A stretch of 26,706 nt of DNA from NCBI GenBank assembly GCA_009193035.1, contig SWDT01000194.1:1-26706 (forward strand), given 5' to 3'. The DNA comes from Halicephalobus mephisto (lineage: Eukaryota > Nematoda > Chromadorea > Rhabditida > Panagrolaimidae). Within the stretch, counting starts at the first letter, position 1; every line of letters starts with the position of its first letter. The position numbers were made by a program, and so were the translations under genes. The notes under the pieces were generated by a model. That model was not told the DNA's origin, ran no database searches, and saw nothing but the letters and a program-made list of their open reading frames with translations. Below are positions 1-10,300 of this stretch, one piece after another.

Positions 1-1
1 C

Positions 2-73
2 TCGTCCCGGGATCACTACTTGAAATCTGATCCCGACAGCAGATATTACAAGAGCTTCCGAGATGTTTTTTGA
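2..73 (+). CDS. Possible C-terminal exon of an upstream gene (partial)
   Basis: The first 73 bases are GC-richer than the DNA after them. In frame 2 they read 23 codons (SSRDHYLKSDPDSRYYKSFR, then DVF) followed by TGA at 71-73. Base composition falls to intergenic AT-richness right after the stop. The 5' part would lie outside the window. The first five residues, SSRDH, also follow the start methionine of the next gene at 657, so this may be the end of a related neighbour; that is inference from a very short match. No domain is recognisable, and a chance open stretch cannot be excluded. Confidence 0.35.
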   Translation, partial: SSRDHYLKSDPDSRYYKSFRDVF

Positions 74-640
74 GTTTAATTGACAATTGTAATCATAATC
101 ACCGTATTTATTCTATAGTAATCTTGCTTGAAGTCTATATTTGGTATCCAAAATAAGTCGAAATCTTTCAACGAAATGTTTTTATCGAAACTTTACTTTT
201 CATATGACTTTGAGTCATTTTGGTTTGAAAAAATGAAGATAATTTTCTTCGGAAAAATGACTATTGGTTCAAATTGATCTAACTAGTAATTAATTTTCAA
301 GTAGGTTAATTATCATTTACTTCATAACTCTATTAAGTATTTGAATAAGATCATAGTAGTTTATTATGTCATTTCAAATCTAGGTAACTAAACCGCATCA
401 TGTTCAATAAATTACAGTACTTTCTTAAAGATAATTAAAAATACTTTTTTAAATTTTTATTTATCTGTAAATTGTTCTTTCTCCTTTACGTAAGCAATTT
501 TAGGAATGCCGCGTTTTTGAAATCACCTTGTTTTATTTTGGGAGGAGTTGAATTTTCCGTATTTAAGTTTCCAAGATAATGAATTGTATTTTTATTTTTA
601 AAAAAGCATTTCCCGCTTATCCTTTTTAATTTATCATTTC
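74..640. other. Intergenic AT-rich DNA, no gene seen
   Basis: About 570 bases of AT-rich sequence with no coding stretch in any frame. It must hold the upstream regulatory DNA of the gene at 657. I see no clear TATA box or repeat. Confidence 0.6.
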
Positions 641-642
641 AG
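630..642 (+). promoter_or_regulatory. Likely spliced-leader trans-splice acceptor
   Basis: A canonical nematode 3' splice site (TTATCATTTCAG, ending at 642) lies 14 bases before the ATG at 657, with no plausible 5' exon nearby. In nematodes this arrangement usually marks where a spliced leader is joined. It supports 657 as the start codon. An ordinary cis intron with a far upstream exon is the alternative. Confidence 0.55.
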
Positions 643-656
643 AATTACACTAAACA

Positions 657-1574
657 ATGAGCTCCCGGGATCATACTACTGGATCTAAAATTCACCATAA
701 AACATACAACAAACAACGAATATTGAACATAACTGAAATTTTCATCATTGTGTGTTTGGTTATTGCTGGATTCATCCTAGGACTTTTTGTCGGATTGAAG
801 TGGAAACACGACTGTTCAACACCCACAGTAAGTCCACAATTTGAGAATGAAGTGCTGACTATTGCTTACAACATCGGCTATAAAGATGCGTCCACGAAAA
901 ATGACACAATACAACAAGTGAGTTTCAATTTTCTTTAAAATTATCCCTAAAACCGCAATTTCTAGACAACAAAAGACATTATCACACTCGTTAACGGATT
1001 AGACTTCTCTACTGGTCACTTGAAGGTTTTTTTGCTACAGTACATGGGTCAAATTTTCAACAGTATTGAAAAGTACAGTACGGCTGAAGATCTGAAAGGT
1101 GCCATAAGGTCAACAACTTGGATTTCTCTCGACGGAATGAACCCAAGTCAGACAAATGCAGTTTATGCTTACTTTGATGCTGAGCAGGCATTGGTCTTTT
1201 CTAGTTTCCGGAAAAGCATCGAATTAGCCGCAACTTCACAAAAAACAAAGTTCTGCCTTTTTTCTCCTCCAGTCTCAGCTTATAACGACAGTGATGCTTT
1301 TAACAATGACGCTAAAGGAGTTGGGACTATCATCAGAAAAGTAATTGCGAGCTCTAACCCCAACAAACCCGTCTCTGTGGCTATCGTCGACATGTCCGGC
1401 GATATTTCTGCCTACGATTTAAACAATGTGCCCGGTGTAGTGATAACAACGCCTCAAAATACACCAGATTTTACGGAACATTTGGATCCCGACATGACAA
1501 CGACTCCATCACAAAAAACCATTTCTAGTACCACTAACACAACTTTGGATACTTCAACAACACAACGCCTTTAG
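657..1574 (+). CDS. Single-pass membrane protein with possible vWA-like ectodomain and Thr/Ser-rich tail
   Basis: Two exons, 657-917 and 966-1574, are joined by a 48-nt GTGAGT...CTAG intron in phase 0, giving 289 residues. Residues 1-26 are basic and polar; 27-47 form one hydrophobic membrane segment followed by WKHDC, so a type II anchor with an outside C-terminus is likely. The ectodomain (about 60-245) alternates hydrophobic strands with helices (LKVFLLQYMGQIF, AEDLKGAIRSTTW, PVSVAIVDMSG), resembling the von Willebrand A-like domains common in nematode secreted proteins. I see no DxSxS metal motif, so the domain call is inference. The last 40 residues are Thr/Ser-rich, as in O-glycosylated stalks. 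The tail appears to continue in another frame to 1675 (separate entry), so the C-terminus may be wrong or broken. Function unknown. Confidence 0.65.
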
Positions 1575-1675
1575 TTACTGCTGAATCTTCCGTTACTGGC
1601 CAACCTACTGGATCGCCTGTCACCGATGGACCTCCTGGAGAACCAATACAGGAGCCTAGTAAACCAGCTATGTAA
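1562..1675 (+). pseudogene. Out-of-frame continuation of the Thr/Pro-rich tail (apparent frameshift)
   Basis: Beside the TAG at 1572-1574, the frame starting at 1562 reads about 37 codons with the same Thr/Ser/Pro/Gly/Glu composition (TTPLVTAESSVTGQPTG and onward, ending PSKPAM) before TAA at 1673-1675. The preceding frame is equally Thr-rich up to 1571. No GT...AG intron fits between them. The simplest reading is a one- or two-base indel near 1550-1565, in an ACA/CAA-rich stretch, that truncates the protein; sequencing error and true mutation are both possible. Confidence 0.45.
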
Positions 1676-3535
1676 TCCATTTCGGTGACCGAAAATTGAC
1701 ATTAACTATTTCTTAGATAAAGCACTTGGGTATTAACACTTTATGTAGAGAAACTGAAAAGTAAATGCGATGAAGCATATATTTAATATTAAGGATTTAA
1801 GGGTCATATAGCAAAATAAACGTGTTTATCAATGGAGAAACAAAACAATTTTGAATAGCATAAATACATGTTCGAATTTTCGTTCATACAAATACGTATT
1901 TTACTTTTATGGACCACTCATTGCAATTACTAGAATGTTGATGATTTTTAAGCAGGTTTTCAAAAGTAACCATTGCTCTTCTTTTAGCTCCTGGATTCAT
2001 AGTTGGTGTTATCCATTAGAAAAAGCTTTGTTCGATAGTTGTGATTTACAAATTCAGGAATCACACAAAGATGGAACTGGTAAATGTTCGTATATCACAA
2101 ACAGCTGCATGTACGGCAGCAACAAATATCCTTTTCTATATATCTATAGTCCTTTGTGAAATTCTGTAAATGCACAAAACAGGAAAATTGTTTTTACTTT
2201 TCTCAATGCTTTATGATTAAAAATCAACAGAAACTTGAAAAGTGAAGTCGGTTACTGACCATTGAGAACCACATGAAATACTGTTTATTATTTTTCGGAA
2301 TTTTGAAATTGAACAGTTGTAGAAAGATGTGTTTTTTCAGCATCTCTCTAGCGATGAACGAAGTTAAAGTCATTTTCTACATTGTCTTTATCTTGTTTAA
2401 TATGACCCTAATCATTAGAATTCATTTTTCCATCAAAGCAATAAAAGAATTTGGGTGATTCATTATTATGCTTAACTTTATTGTTCCATAAAAAATCACT
2501 TTCCCAGAAATAAAAAATTTGATAATAAATATTTTAATGATAAGAAGTTATTCAAAGGGAACCGTGAAGCAATTTGCTTTATTCGCTGAGCAGTCAAGCA
2601 CTTAAGTTTTGTAAAAATATTATTAACACAAAAATTCAACTTTTTTTTATATACTGATATTTTACAAATTTACCAGCAAATCTTAGATACGGATAATTAA
2701 AAGATTAATATACAACCATTTTATTAATCCCGAGAAATAAAAAATCAGATGACTTTACCACTTTGAAGATAAAACAGAACTTAAAATCCTACCCATATCT
2801 TTAATTTCATTTATCAAAAGTCGAAATCAATGGAATTAGTAGGAAACAAGGACTGCTGACAAAAATTGAAAAGTTATACTTTGATTTTACTCAGGAAATC
2901 ATAAGAAAAAAATTAAGGATTTTAATGAAGAAAAGTGTTGTGGATACATAGTCCCCATGACCAGAGATATCCAGAATACTGAAGTCTTAACAGTCTATTC
3001 TCTCCACTGAGAAGTATAAAAAAGAACACTTCGGTGTATCGGTGTGTCCTCCTTGAGTCTAGTTCTGATATTTAGTAATATTGTTTTTATTTTTATATTT
3101 TGTCTTATAATTAAGTAAAGACATAACAGAAAGAAATTAATTTTCATTTATGTTTGTTGAAATTTACCTTAAATAATTAGTAAACATTGCGGATTTTATA
3201 AAATAGTCGACATCAAAATCAAATCTAATTTTCGGGCAACAATTAAACAAATCGGTTTTTTGAATGTCACAAACTGCAGATTTTGTTTTGATTTAGAAAT
3301 TTAAAATTTAAAAACAAATATGTCGTTTGAATTTTTAGAAAAATATGAACAAATTGCGGATTTTATTTTACATTAACTTCTTCATGGACATCAGGACTGA
3401 AAGTTCTTGACATATTTATCCTTTAGGTAAATCAGGTAATCTAGTTGAAAATCAAAAATTCTACTTTTTTTATCTTTTCCGAATCTCAATTCTTAAGTTC
3501 ATTTTTGATTTATTTATTGATTATTTTATTTCCTA
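1676..3535. other. Gene-poor AT-rich stretch with only weak ORFs
   Basis: About 1.86 kb. Two + strand ORFs occur (1851-2159, 102 codons; 2273-2458, 61 codons), but neither has recognisable domains or convincing splice partners. Short related phrases around 'GCGGATTTTAT' recur near 3188 and 3357. A TATA-like GTATAAAAAAG lies near 3013 with no gene clearly attached. The 3' half should hold the promoter of the gene at 3536. Confidence 0.5.
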
Positions 3536-6500
3536 ATGAAAACTTTAACTTTACGATGGTCGGATATTTTCAGAATCTCAATTATTCCAATTTTGTTGTT
3601 TATTTTATTTATTAAATTAATTACTTTTAATACTGTTGTGTTTCCAAACGATGACAAATCCGAAGATGGAGGAAAAAATTTATTTATTATTAAAAGTTTT
3701 CTCTACGAGAGATCCAGGAGGTAAGTATCAATTAAAATCCTGAATTTTATGTTTACTAAAAAAAACTCGTCTTCGATAACGTACTGCAATGTCAGTTATA
3801 ATTTTTCAATGTCCAAGAATACTGTAATTTGCAAATCTTAATTCTTAGAGATAGATGGAAATTTTAAATTTTATGTAGTCCTGATCTAGAAGTTTGCAAT
3901 GTTTCGTTTTATCAAAGTTGATATTCGAAAATCGAGGTTAAGGTTGATATTCGAAAATCGAGATTAAAGTTGATATTCGAAAATCGAAGTCAAAATTGAT
4001 ATTAAAAAATCGAGATCAAAGTTGATATTCGAAAATCGAGGTTAAAGTTGATATTCGAAAATCGAGATCAAAGTTGATGGTCAAAATTTGAATTCTAAAT
4101 TGGTACTCGAATTTTAAAATTAAAAATTCATGGTCATAGGTGAGAATTGAATGTTGAATTTTACGTGCTGACACAACCTGAGAGTCATGTTTTGATTTGG
4201 AAAATTCAGATATTAAGATTTATCAGTTTATTTGAAATGGAAAAAATCAATAAATGTTATCTTAATCCGAAAAGTTCAAATTTCGAGTTCAAAATTTGAC
4301 AGTCAACTTTGATAAAAAAACACTAATTGATTTAAATTATATTTTTTTTAATTTAATTACAAAATAACGATTATTCAAAACTAAAATTACCATAGTGATT
4401 ACTGTAACTTTTGATAAATTCTGGTTTTTTTAAGATAATTTCGCAAAAATATTAATTTTTATAATGTAATTTTTTAGTTTCGATTATCCTACGGTAGTTA
4501 CGCTATTTAACGGAGAAAGACTACATTACAATCAGATGAAGTTCAGTTGTCGTCGAAAGCTGGCCGATGGAAGTACTGAATGGACCAAGGGAAAGGTCCA
4601 GAAGTTGATCTACGGCCCGAGGCAGTGCAAACTGACTCTGTTTAGACTTGTCTGTTCCTTCTCAGGAAATCTTGCAGAAACTCTGTCTTACGAAATTGGA
4701 ATGAAGAACAAAGAACTCCAAATGACTGAGTTCAAAGAGGTCAGTTCATTTTCGAAAAACTTCGATATTGAAGTAATTAAAATTTTGAAAAATTCCTAAA
4801 ATCTTAAAAAACCTAAGAAATGATTCCGGATCATTTTAAAATTTTTAGAATTATCTCGAATCAAGTTTCCAGAAGTTTAGAAAATTCGCGACAATGAATA
4901 TTTTTAGTTTTATAATATGGTAATTTTTAAAGTTCTCGATCACACGTCCTGAGCGGAAAAGCAGATCGTTCGTAAGTTGTATGAGCCGGATGATCGCCTT
5001 CGACGACTGGGCCCTGTTTCTCTTCGCCATGGAGACCTTCAGACTTCACGGAGGGGATCTGGTAGTTGCCTACGTGAATTGTGCATTGAAGCAGGTCATG
5101 GATTTGATGAAATTGTACGAAAAAGACGGATTGATAGCGATCAGACACGGATTGATAGCGATCAGACACGGATATAGAGCTCCTCAAATTGTGAATTTCG
5201 TTTTAAATTTCATATAAACTGAGTAATTTTCAGAATTCTGTTCTGTACGATCCTGATGCAGAAACAGAGTACTCGAATCAGATGACCAATTCTCACGAAT
5301 GTCTCTACGAATTCAAAGAATCTGCAGAATTCATTGCCTTCACGGACTGGGATGACGTCTTGGTCAGCCCCGGATCGGGTTCTTTCGCTTCAGAATTCCA
5401 GAAACTTGCAAATCTCGATCCCCTCGCCGGGTCCTTTGCAGTAGAAAGATTAGATTCGTTTCTCCCTACGGCATTCACAAAAAAAAACAAATTCAGTCTC
5501 GAAAAAGCCGTGACGGAAATGGGATACTGTAGAAAACTTGCCGATGGAAAACTCGTCGTCAAGCCAGAGAGGGTAGCCGGGGTCTGGATCCACAAGTTGA
5601 TAGTTCCAGAAAAATCCAAATTCAAGGAAATTACAGTAGACAAAAAATCAGCTGTTCTTTTACACATCCATAATCTTACCTACGGAGGAGATACAGTAAA
5701 AAAAGAAAAAAAGAAAATAATCGGAAATTTGACAGAATTTATTAATGGAAAAATCATGGAGAAAAATTTGGAAGAATTTTTCAGAAGACATAAATTTGAA
5801 TTTGTAAGTTTTTAAAATCATCCTAAAATAATTAAAATTTTTCGAAATTTATTAAAAAATTGTGAAATTTAAAAAATTCTTAGAATTTTTAGAATTTTTC
5901 AAAATTTTTCAGTTTTATGAAATTCTAAAAATTTTTGAATTTCTCTACAGTATGCAAAATCCGAAAATTTTTGAATTTCTCTACAGTATGCAAAATCCAA
6001 AAATTTTTGAACTTTTCTACAGTATGCAAAATCCGAAAATTTTTGAATTTCTCTACAGTATGCAAAATCCAAAAATTTTTGAACTTCTCTACAGTATGCA
6101 AAATCCGAAAATTTTTGAATTTCTCTACAGTATGCAAAATCCGAAAATTTTTGAATTTTTTAGAATTTTTTAAAAGTTTTAAAAATCCTCTGTAATCCAT
6201 TAAAAATTTAATTTTTAATATTAAATTCTAAAATTTTCTACAAGATTTTAGAAATTTATATTTGAATAATTTCGTAACAAGATTAATTTTTACATTTTAT
6301 AATAATATGATTTTTAGAACCCGTCGAAGTATCCTGACTTCAAGTTGCTCTATCATCTTATATACAAATGCTATTACGGTATCGACCTCCAAGTATCCAC
6401 AGATAGCATTCTATATTGCCCTACTCACAAGTCGTGCAAGTATCCCAAGCAAGAATTGGAAGTAATCAAGATCCAAACGGACTACAGACAGGCCTTGAAG

Positions 6501-6569
6501 ACGGGAGATTTAATTTGGCATGAAAGGTCAAAGATCAGCTTCATCGAAAGTGAAGACGGCTGTCTGTAA
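3536..6569 (+). CDS. Glycosyltransferase family 92 (DUF23) protein, type II membrane
   Basis: Five exons (3536-3720, 4478-4739, 4933-5190, 5234-5803, 6318-6569) join in frame to 508 residues, a usual size for the family. Residues 11-36 are a signal-anchor, fitting a Golgi type II enzyme. Family landmarks: the domain entry FVSCMSRMIAFDDWALFLFA (162-181), then METFRLHGGDLVVAYVN and LYEKDGL; NQMTNSHECLYEFKESAEF (250-268) leading into FTDWDD (271-276), the acidic metal/nucleotide-sugar motif; and WIH in the later core. GT92 enzymes add hexoses to glycans (the C. elegans member GALT-1 is a galactosyltransferase); this enzyme's acceptor is unknown. Residues 216-222 are repeated at 223-229 (LIAIRHG twice) by a 21-bp tandem duplication. 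The start is the only ATG before the anchor. Introns 1 and 4 carry minisatellites. Confidence 0.9.
3917..4078. repeat. 26-bp minisatellite in intron 1 of the GT92 gene
   Basis: Six units of GTTGATATTCGAAAATCGAG plus a 6-base variable end start at 3917, 3943, 3969, 3995, 4021 and 4047, with a degenerate seventh start at 4073. Units differ at a few positions (AGGTTAAG, AGATTAAA, AAGTCAAA, AGATCAAA). The core TTCGAAAATCGA also occurs in the larger repeat at 8650-8960. Confidence 0.85.
5131..5172 (+). repeat. 21-bp perfect tandem duplication within GT92 exon 3
   Basis: TTGATAGCGATCAGACACGG followed by A occurs twice in a row (5131-5151 and 5152-5172). It encodes LIAIRHG twice and keeps the frame. 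The copies are identical, which implies recent origin or an assembly artefact. Confidence 0.95.
5929..6160. repeat. 36-bp minisatellite in intron 4 of the GT92 gene
   Basis: Six copies of a 36-bp unit containing CTACAGTATGCAAAATCC and then AAAATTTTTGAATTTCT, with CTACAG at 5945, 5981, 6017, 6053, 6089 and 6125. Copies differ only at CCG/CCA and a few T/C sites. Because 36 is a multiple of 3, long ORFs appear on both strands. They are not genes: the repeat lies inside an intron (5804-6317) whose flanking exons join in phase. Confidence 0.92.
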
Positions 6570-6826
6570 AGTAAGATAATAGTCCATAGTTCTAGAAAGG
6601 GATGACTTCCAAAATATTCATATACAAACGAATCAATTAGATTTCCCAAGACGATTAAAATTTTTTAAATTAGTCTATGTTAGACTAGACTCGAATTTCC
6701 AAAAAAAATTTATACCAACTTGGAAGTTCCTAAAAAGACCCATTCCAGATTTTGTTGATATTTTCTAAGATTTAAAATAAATTAGGATTTTCTAGGACTA
6801 ATCCAAAAAAGTATGAAAACTGATGT
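6570..6826. other. 3' flank of the GT92 gene
   Basis: Non-coding AT-rich DNA after the GT92 stop. An AATAAA at 6776-6781, about 210 bases past the stop, is the nearest consensus polyadenylation signal I see; a variant signal nearer the stop is possible. Confidence 0.4.
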
Positions 6827-6827
6827 G

Positions 6828-7253
6828 TATTATCCAAATCGAAATTCTAATTTTCGTGTTAAGACACATCTATGAATTTTTCTTACTGTAAAATATTCTT
6901 TCATTTAAGTTAATAAAATCGGATATTTAGATTTCTGGAATCAGAGTAATTTACGAATTTTGTCTTAACACGAAAAATTTGAATTTCGATCTTGAATTTT
7001 AAATTTTAATTTTGATAATTCGCAGCACAGTGTTTTGTATTATCAAAATCGAAACTCAAAGTTCGAAGTTGAAATTCTAATTTTTCGTGTTAAGACACAT
7101 CTATGAATTTTCTTACTGTAAAATATTCTTTCATTTAGGTTAATAAAATTAGATATTTAGATTTCTGGAATCAGAGTAATTTACGAATTTCATCTTAACA
7201 TGGAAAATTTGAATTTCGATTTTGAATTTTAAATTTTAATTTTGATAATTCGC
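6828..7253. repeat. Two direct copies of a fold-back (inverted-repeat) element
   Basis: Copy 1 (about 6828-7020) and copy 2 (about 7036-7253) match almost base for base at an offset of 231 (GTTAAGACACATCTATGAAT at 6858 and 7089). Each is itself an inverted repeat: AATTTTCGTGTTAAGACA near the left is answered by TGTCTTAACACGAAAAATTT near the right, with the arms extending through ATCGAAATTC to TTATCAAAAT. The structure fits a MITE-like element duplicated in tandem. I recognise no transposase family. Confidence 0.7.
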
Positions 7254-7378
7254 AGTATTGAGTCCGCTTGTCAGTCAATAACGCGTGATTTCGGATTATA
7301 TTTTTATATTTACTGTTTATAAAAAATTTACTTTCTCATCCATAGGATAATCGCTCAATATCAAGATCCAATAATAGA

Positions 7379-10300
7379 TCACTTGCAGAACCCACAGCTC
7401 TTCGGGCAGTTCTGTCTGAGCCATATACCGTTGTTCGCGGAATTGCAGAATTTCTTCAAAGCCCAGATTCCACAATAAACGTTTCTGTCGATACAATCTG
7501 AAAATTTGATTTTAAAAAATTAAAATTAATAAAAACTTACTTGAAGAACTACAGTATAAGGCATTCAGAAGCTCGACATCTCTGTCGCTGAGCTGTTTCC
7601 GTTGTCCGATAACCTTTAAGAACCTCGCGGTCTGGGTCAGCGGAGTAATCGTCGGTCTAGAAGGGTCGATGGCGGCGGAATAGGCGTTGTAATGCATGAT
7701 GGAGTAGTAGTCATAAGGAACACCGTACCTAAAAACAATAAAAATAAAAATAATAAAAAAAATTAAAAATAAAAATAAAAATAAAAATAATAATTAAAAA
7801 TTAAAAATTAAAAATTAAAATTAAAAATAACAATTGAAAATAAAATTAAAAATAAAAATAATTATTATTGTGAAATTCTCTCGAGACAAATTTCCAGGAA
7901 CTTTTAGAATCTTAATTTCAAATTTTTTTTTAAATTTTAAAAACTTCTAAGATATCGCAGTGATTAAAGTTGATAAATTTTACGTTGTAAACATCTTAGC
8001 ATCGGCAACAGCAAAGTGATCGTAATACTGTGGATTCATGTTAGTCCATTCCATTCTGATGAACTCATCTCTATCACTTCGAAGATGCTGATGGATGACC
8101 CCGAGGGTATGGAGGGTTTCATGGATAATAACTCCTGTGAACTGCAATAAACAAGTTAAAAACAATTCAGAAATTTAAAAATAATTTAGAAATTTAAAAA
8201 TAGTTTAGAAAATTGAAAATTATTCAGAAATTTGAAAATATTTTAGAAATTTAAAAACAATTTTGAAATTTGAAAATAATTCAGAAATTTGAAAATAATT
8301 TAAAAATAATTCAGAAATTTAATTTGAAAATTTAAAATGAACTTGCATCAGGACAAGTGAAGCTTAAGTAGATCGGGTTAGCGGGGGACACTTTTCCTAC
8401 ATAAGAAAGTCCACAACTGAAATTAAAATTTGTTATTTTTGGATTTAAAAATTAATTCAAAAAATTACAAAGTATTACTGGGAATTTTGGCGTAGTAAAT
8501 ATGATTCATCGAGGGTCTTCTGGAGTAGTATTGAAATCGAATACAAGTTTTAAATTGTATTTCGTTCAAAGCCCGTCTGATAATCCCTTGATCAAACACA
8601 GCTGAAACTGTTATCATCAGAGCTGTCCATTTCAAACTTTCGAACCAAATTCAAACTAATTTGAATTCGAAAATCGAAGAATCAAATTTGTTAGAATTCG
8701 AAAATCGAAGAATTGAATTAATTCAGTTCGAATTTGAAGATCGAAGAATTGAATTAATTCAATTCGAATTTGAGGATCGAAGAATCCATTTTGTTAGAAT
8801 TTGAAAATCGAAGAATTGAATTAATTCAATTCGAATTTAAAAATTAAAGAATAAAATCTGTTAGAATTTGAAGATCGAAAAATCGAATTAATTCAATTCG
8901 AATTCGAAAATCGGAGAATCAAATATGTTAGAATTCTAAAATTAAGAAGTTCGAACTTGAATTAGTTCAGTTTGAATTCAAATTTCAAAACTGAAGATTT
9001 CGAAAAACCGACATCTCTGGTCATTATCAACTTCAATCAAAAATCTCTAATTGTCTCGAAAAGAAAATAAATTTTCGATTTAAGACCTTTCGAATGAGTT
9101 TCATTTTTATTATTTTTAATCCTAGTTCGATTTTGAAAGAAATAAAATTATGTTAAATTTACAATTAGATATATACTGTAATCTGTACTGTTTCTAAAAA
9201 AAATTAACAAAAACGAATTTTAAGTGAAAAAAAATTTGAAATTTTTTAAATCAAAAATATTTTTATTTCGAAATAATTCAAAATAGGTATTTTTGGAATA
9301 AATTTGATTATTTAACTTTGGTCCTGACACGAAAAATGAATTTTTAGGGTTGATTCTGATTGTTTCTGGATTCATTTTTGATTTTTTAGTATTTTTTAAA
9401 TATATAAAACTTAAAAAATATATAATTTCAAAACCCGTCAGAAATTGTCGAAAATTACGTTACAAAAATAAAATCATAGTTCGTATCGGAATTGAAATTA
9501 AACAAACTGACTTTTTCCTTCAATTCCTAATCCGCAACTTACTCAAGCTGACATCGAAGGCATAAGGGATGGCCCTTTGTTTGGGCCACATCTGACTTGG
9601 GAAGCCCTCTCCGAAGATGATGCTTCTTTTCTTCCTTCCATTTGCCCTGAGGGAATTTAACAAAGAAGTCGATTGAAGATCAGTCAAAAGAACATCTTGT
9701 TCGAATGTCCCATCATTTGCCGGAGATACTGTACCTAATCCAGATGAAACCAAAAGTTGTTGTTTGACTTGCTGAATTCTGTTTAGTTTTGTCTGGATTT
9801 GAGTCGATGTGGAAGACGGAGAAAGTTTTCTTTGGATATTGAGTTCATGAGCAAGGATCTGGGACCTCTTCTGAAGAGCTGTCTGAGGTTGTGTTCGACA
9901 ATTGACTCTTCTAGAACAAGAACTCTAAAAGTTAGAAGTCGAGGAACAAAATTAGTTTTATTCTAGATCAATCATACAATTAGAGTTCTTCTTGGAGCTT
10001 CATCAAGTTTCCCGAATTTGATATCCCTGACCGCTCTCATCAAAGCAGCTGGAGGTCCACGAGGAGCTACATTCAAGGGCGGACTAGCCGGAGGTCTTGT
10101 CACCGGAGGGGGTACCGGAACAGGGGCCCGTCTAACAGGAGGGACAGTAGCAACAGGTCTCGGGGGAGGAGGAGGAGGAGGTGGTGGATGATTGGGAGGA
10201 GGGGGATGATGAGGAGGAGGGGGAGGAGGAAATGGGGGTCCGAAATCTGGAGGAGGAAATCTGCCCCAGCATCTTGGATGTTCTGGGTGTCGAAAACAGA

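Noticed and set aside
1851..2458. Small + strand ORFs of 102 and 61 codons
   Set aside because: No domain, no signal peptide pattern and no convincing splice sites; composition is like that of the surrounding non-coding DNA.
4927..5187. Minus-strand and alternative-frame ORFs over GT92 exon 3
   Set aside because: Shadows of a strongly recognisable GT92 exon, kept open by the 21-bp duplication.
5862..6200. ORFs on both strands over the 36-bp repeat
   Set aside because: The array lies inside a GT92 intron with well-phased flanking exons; openness follows from a period divisible by three.
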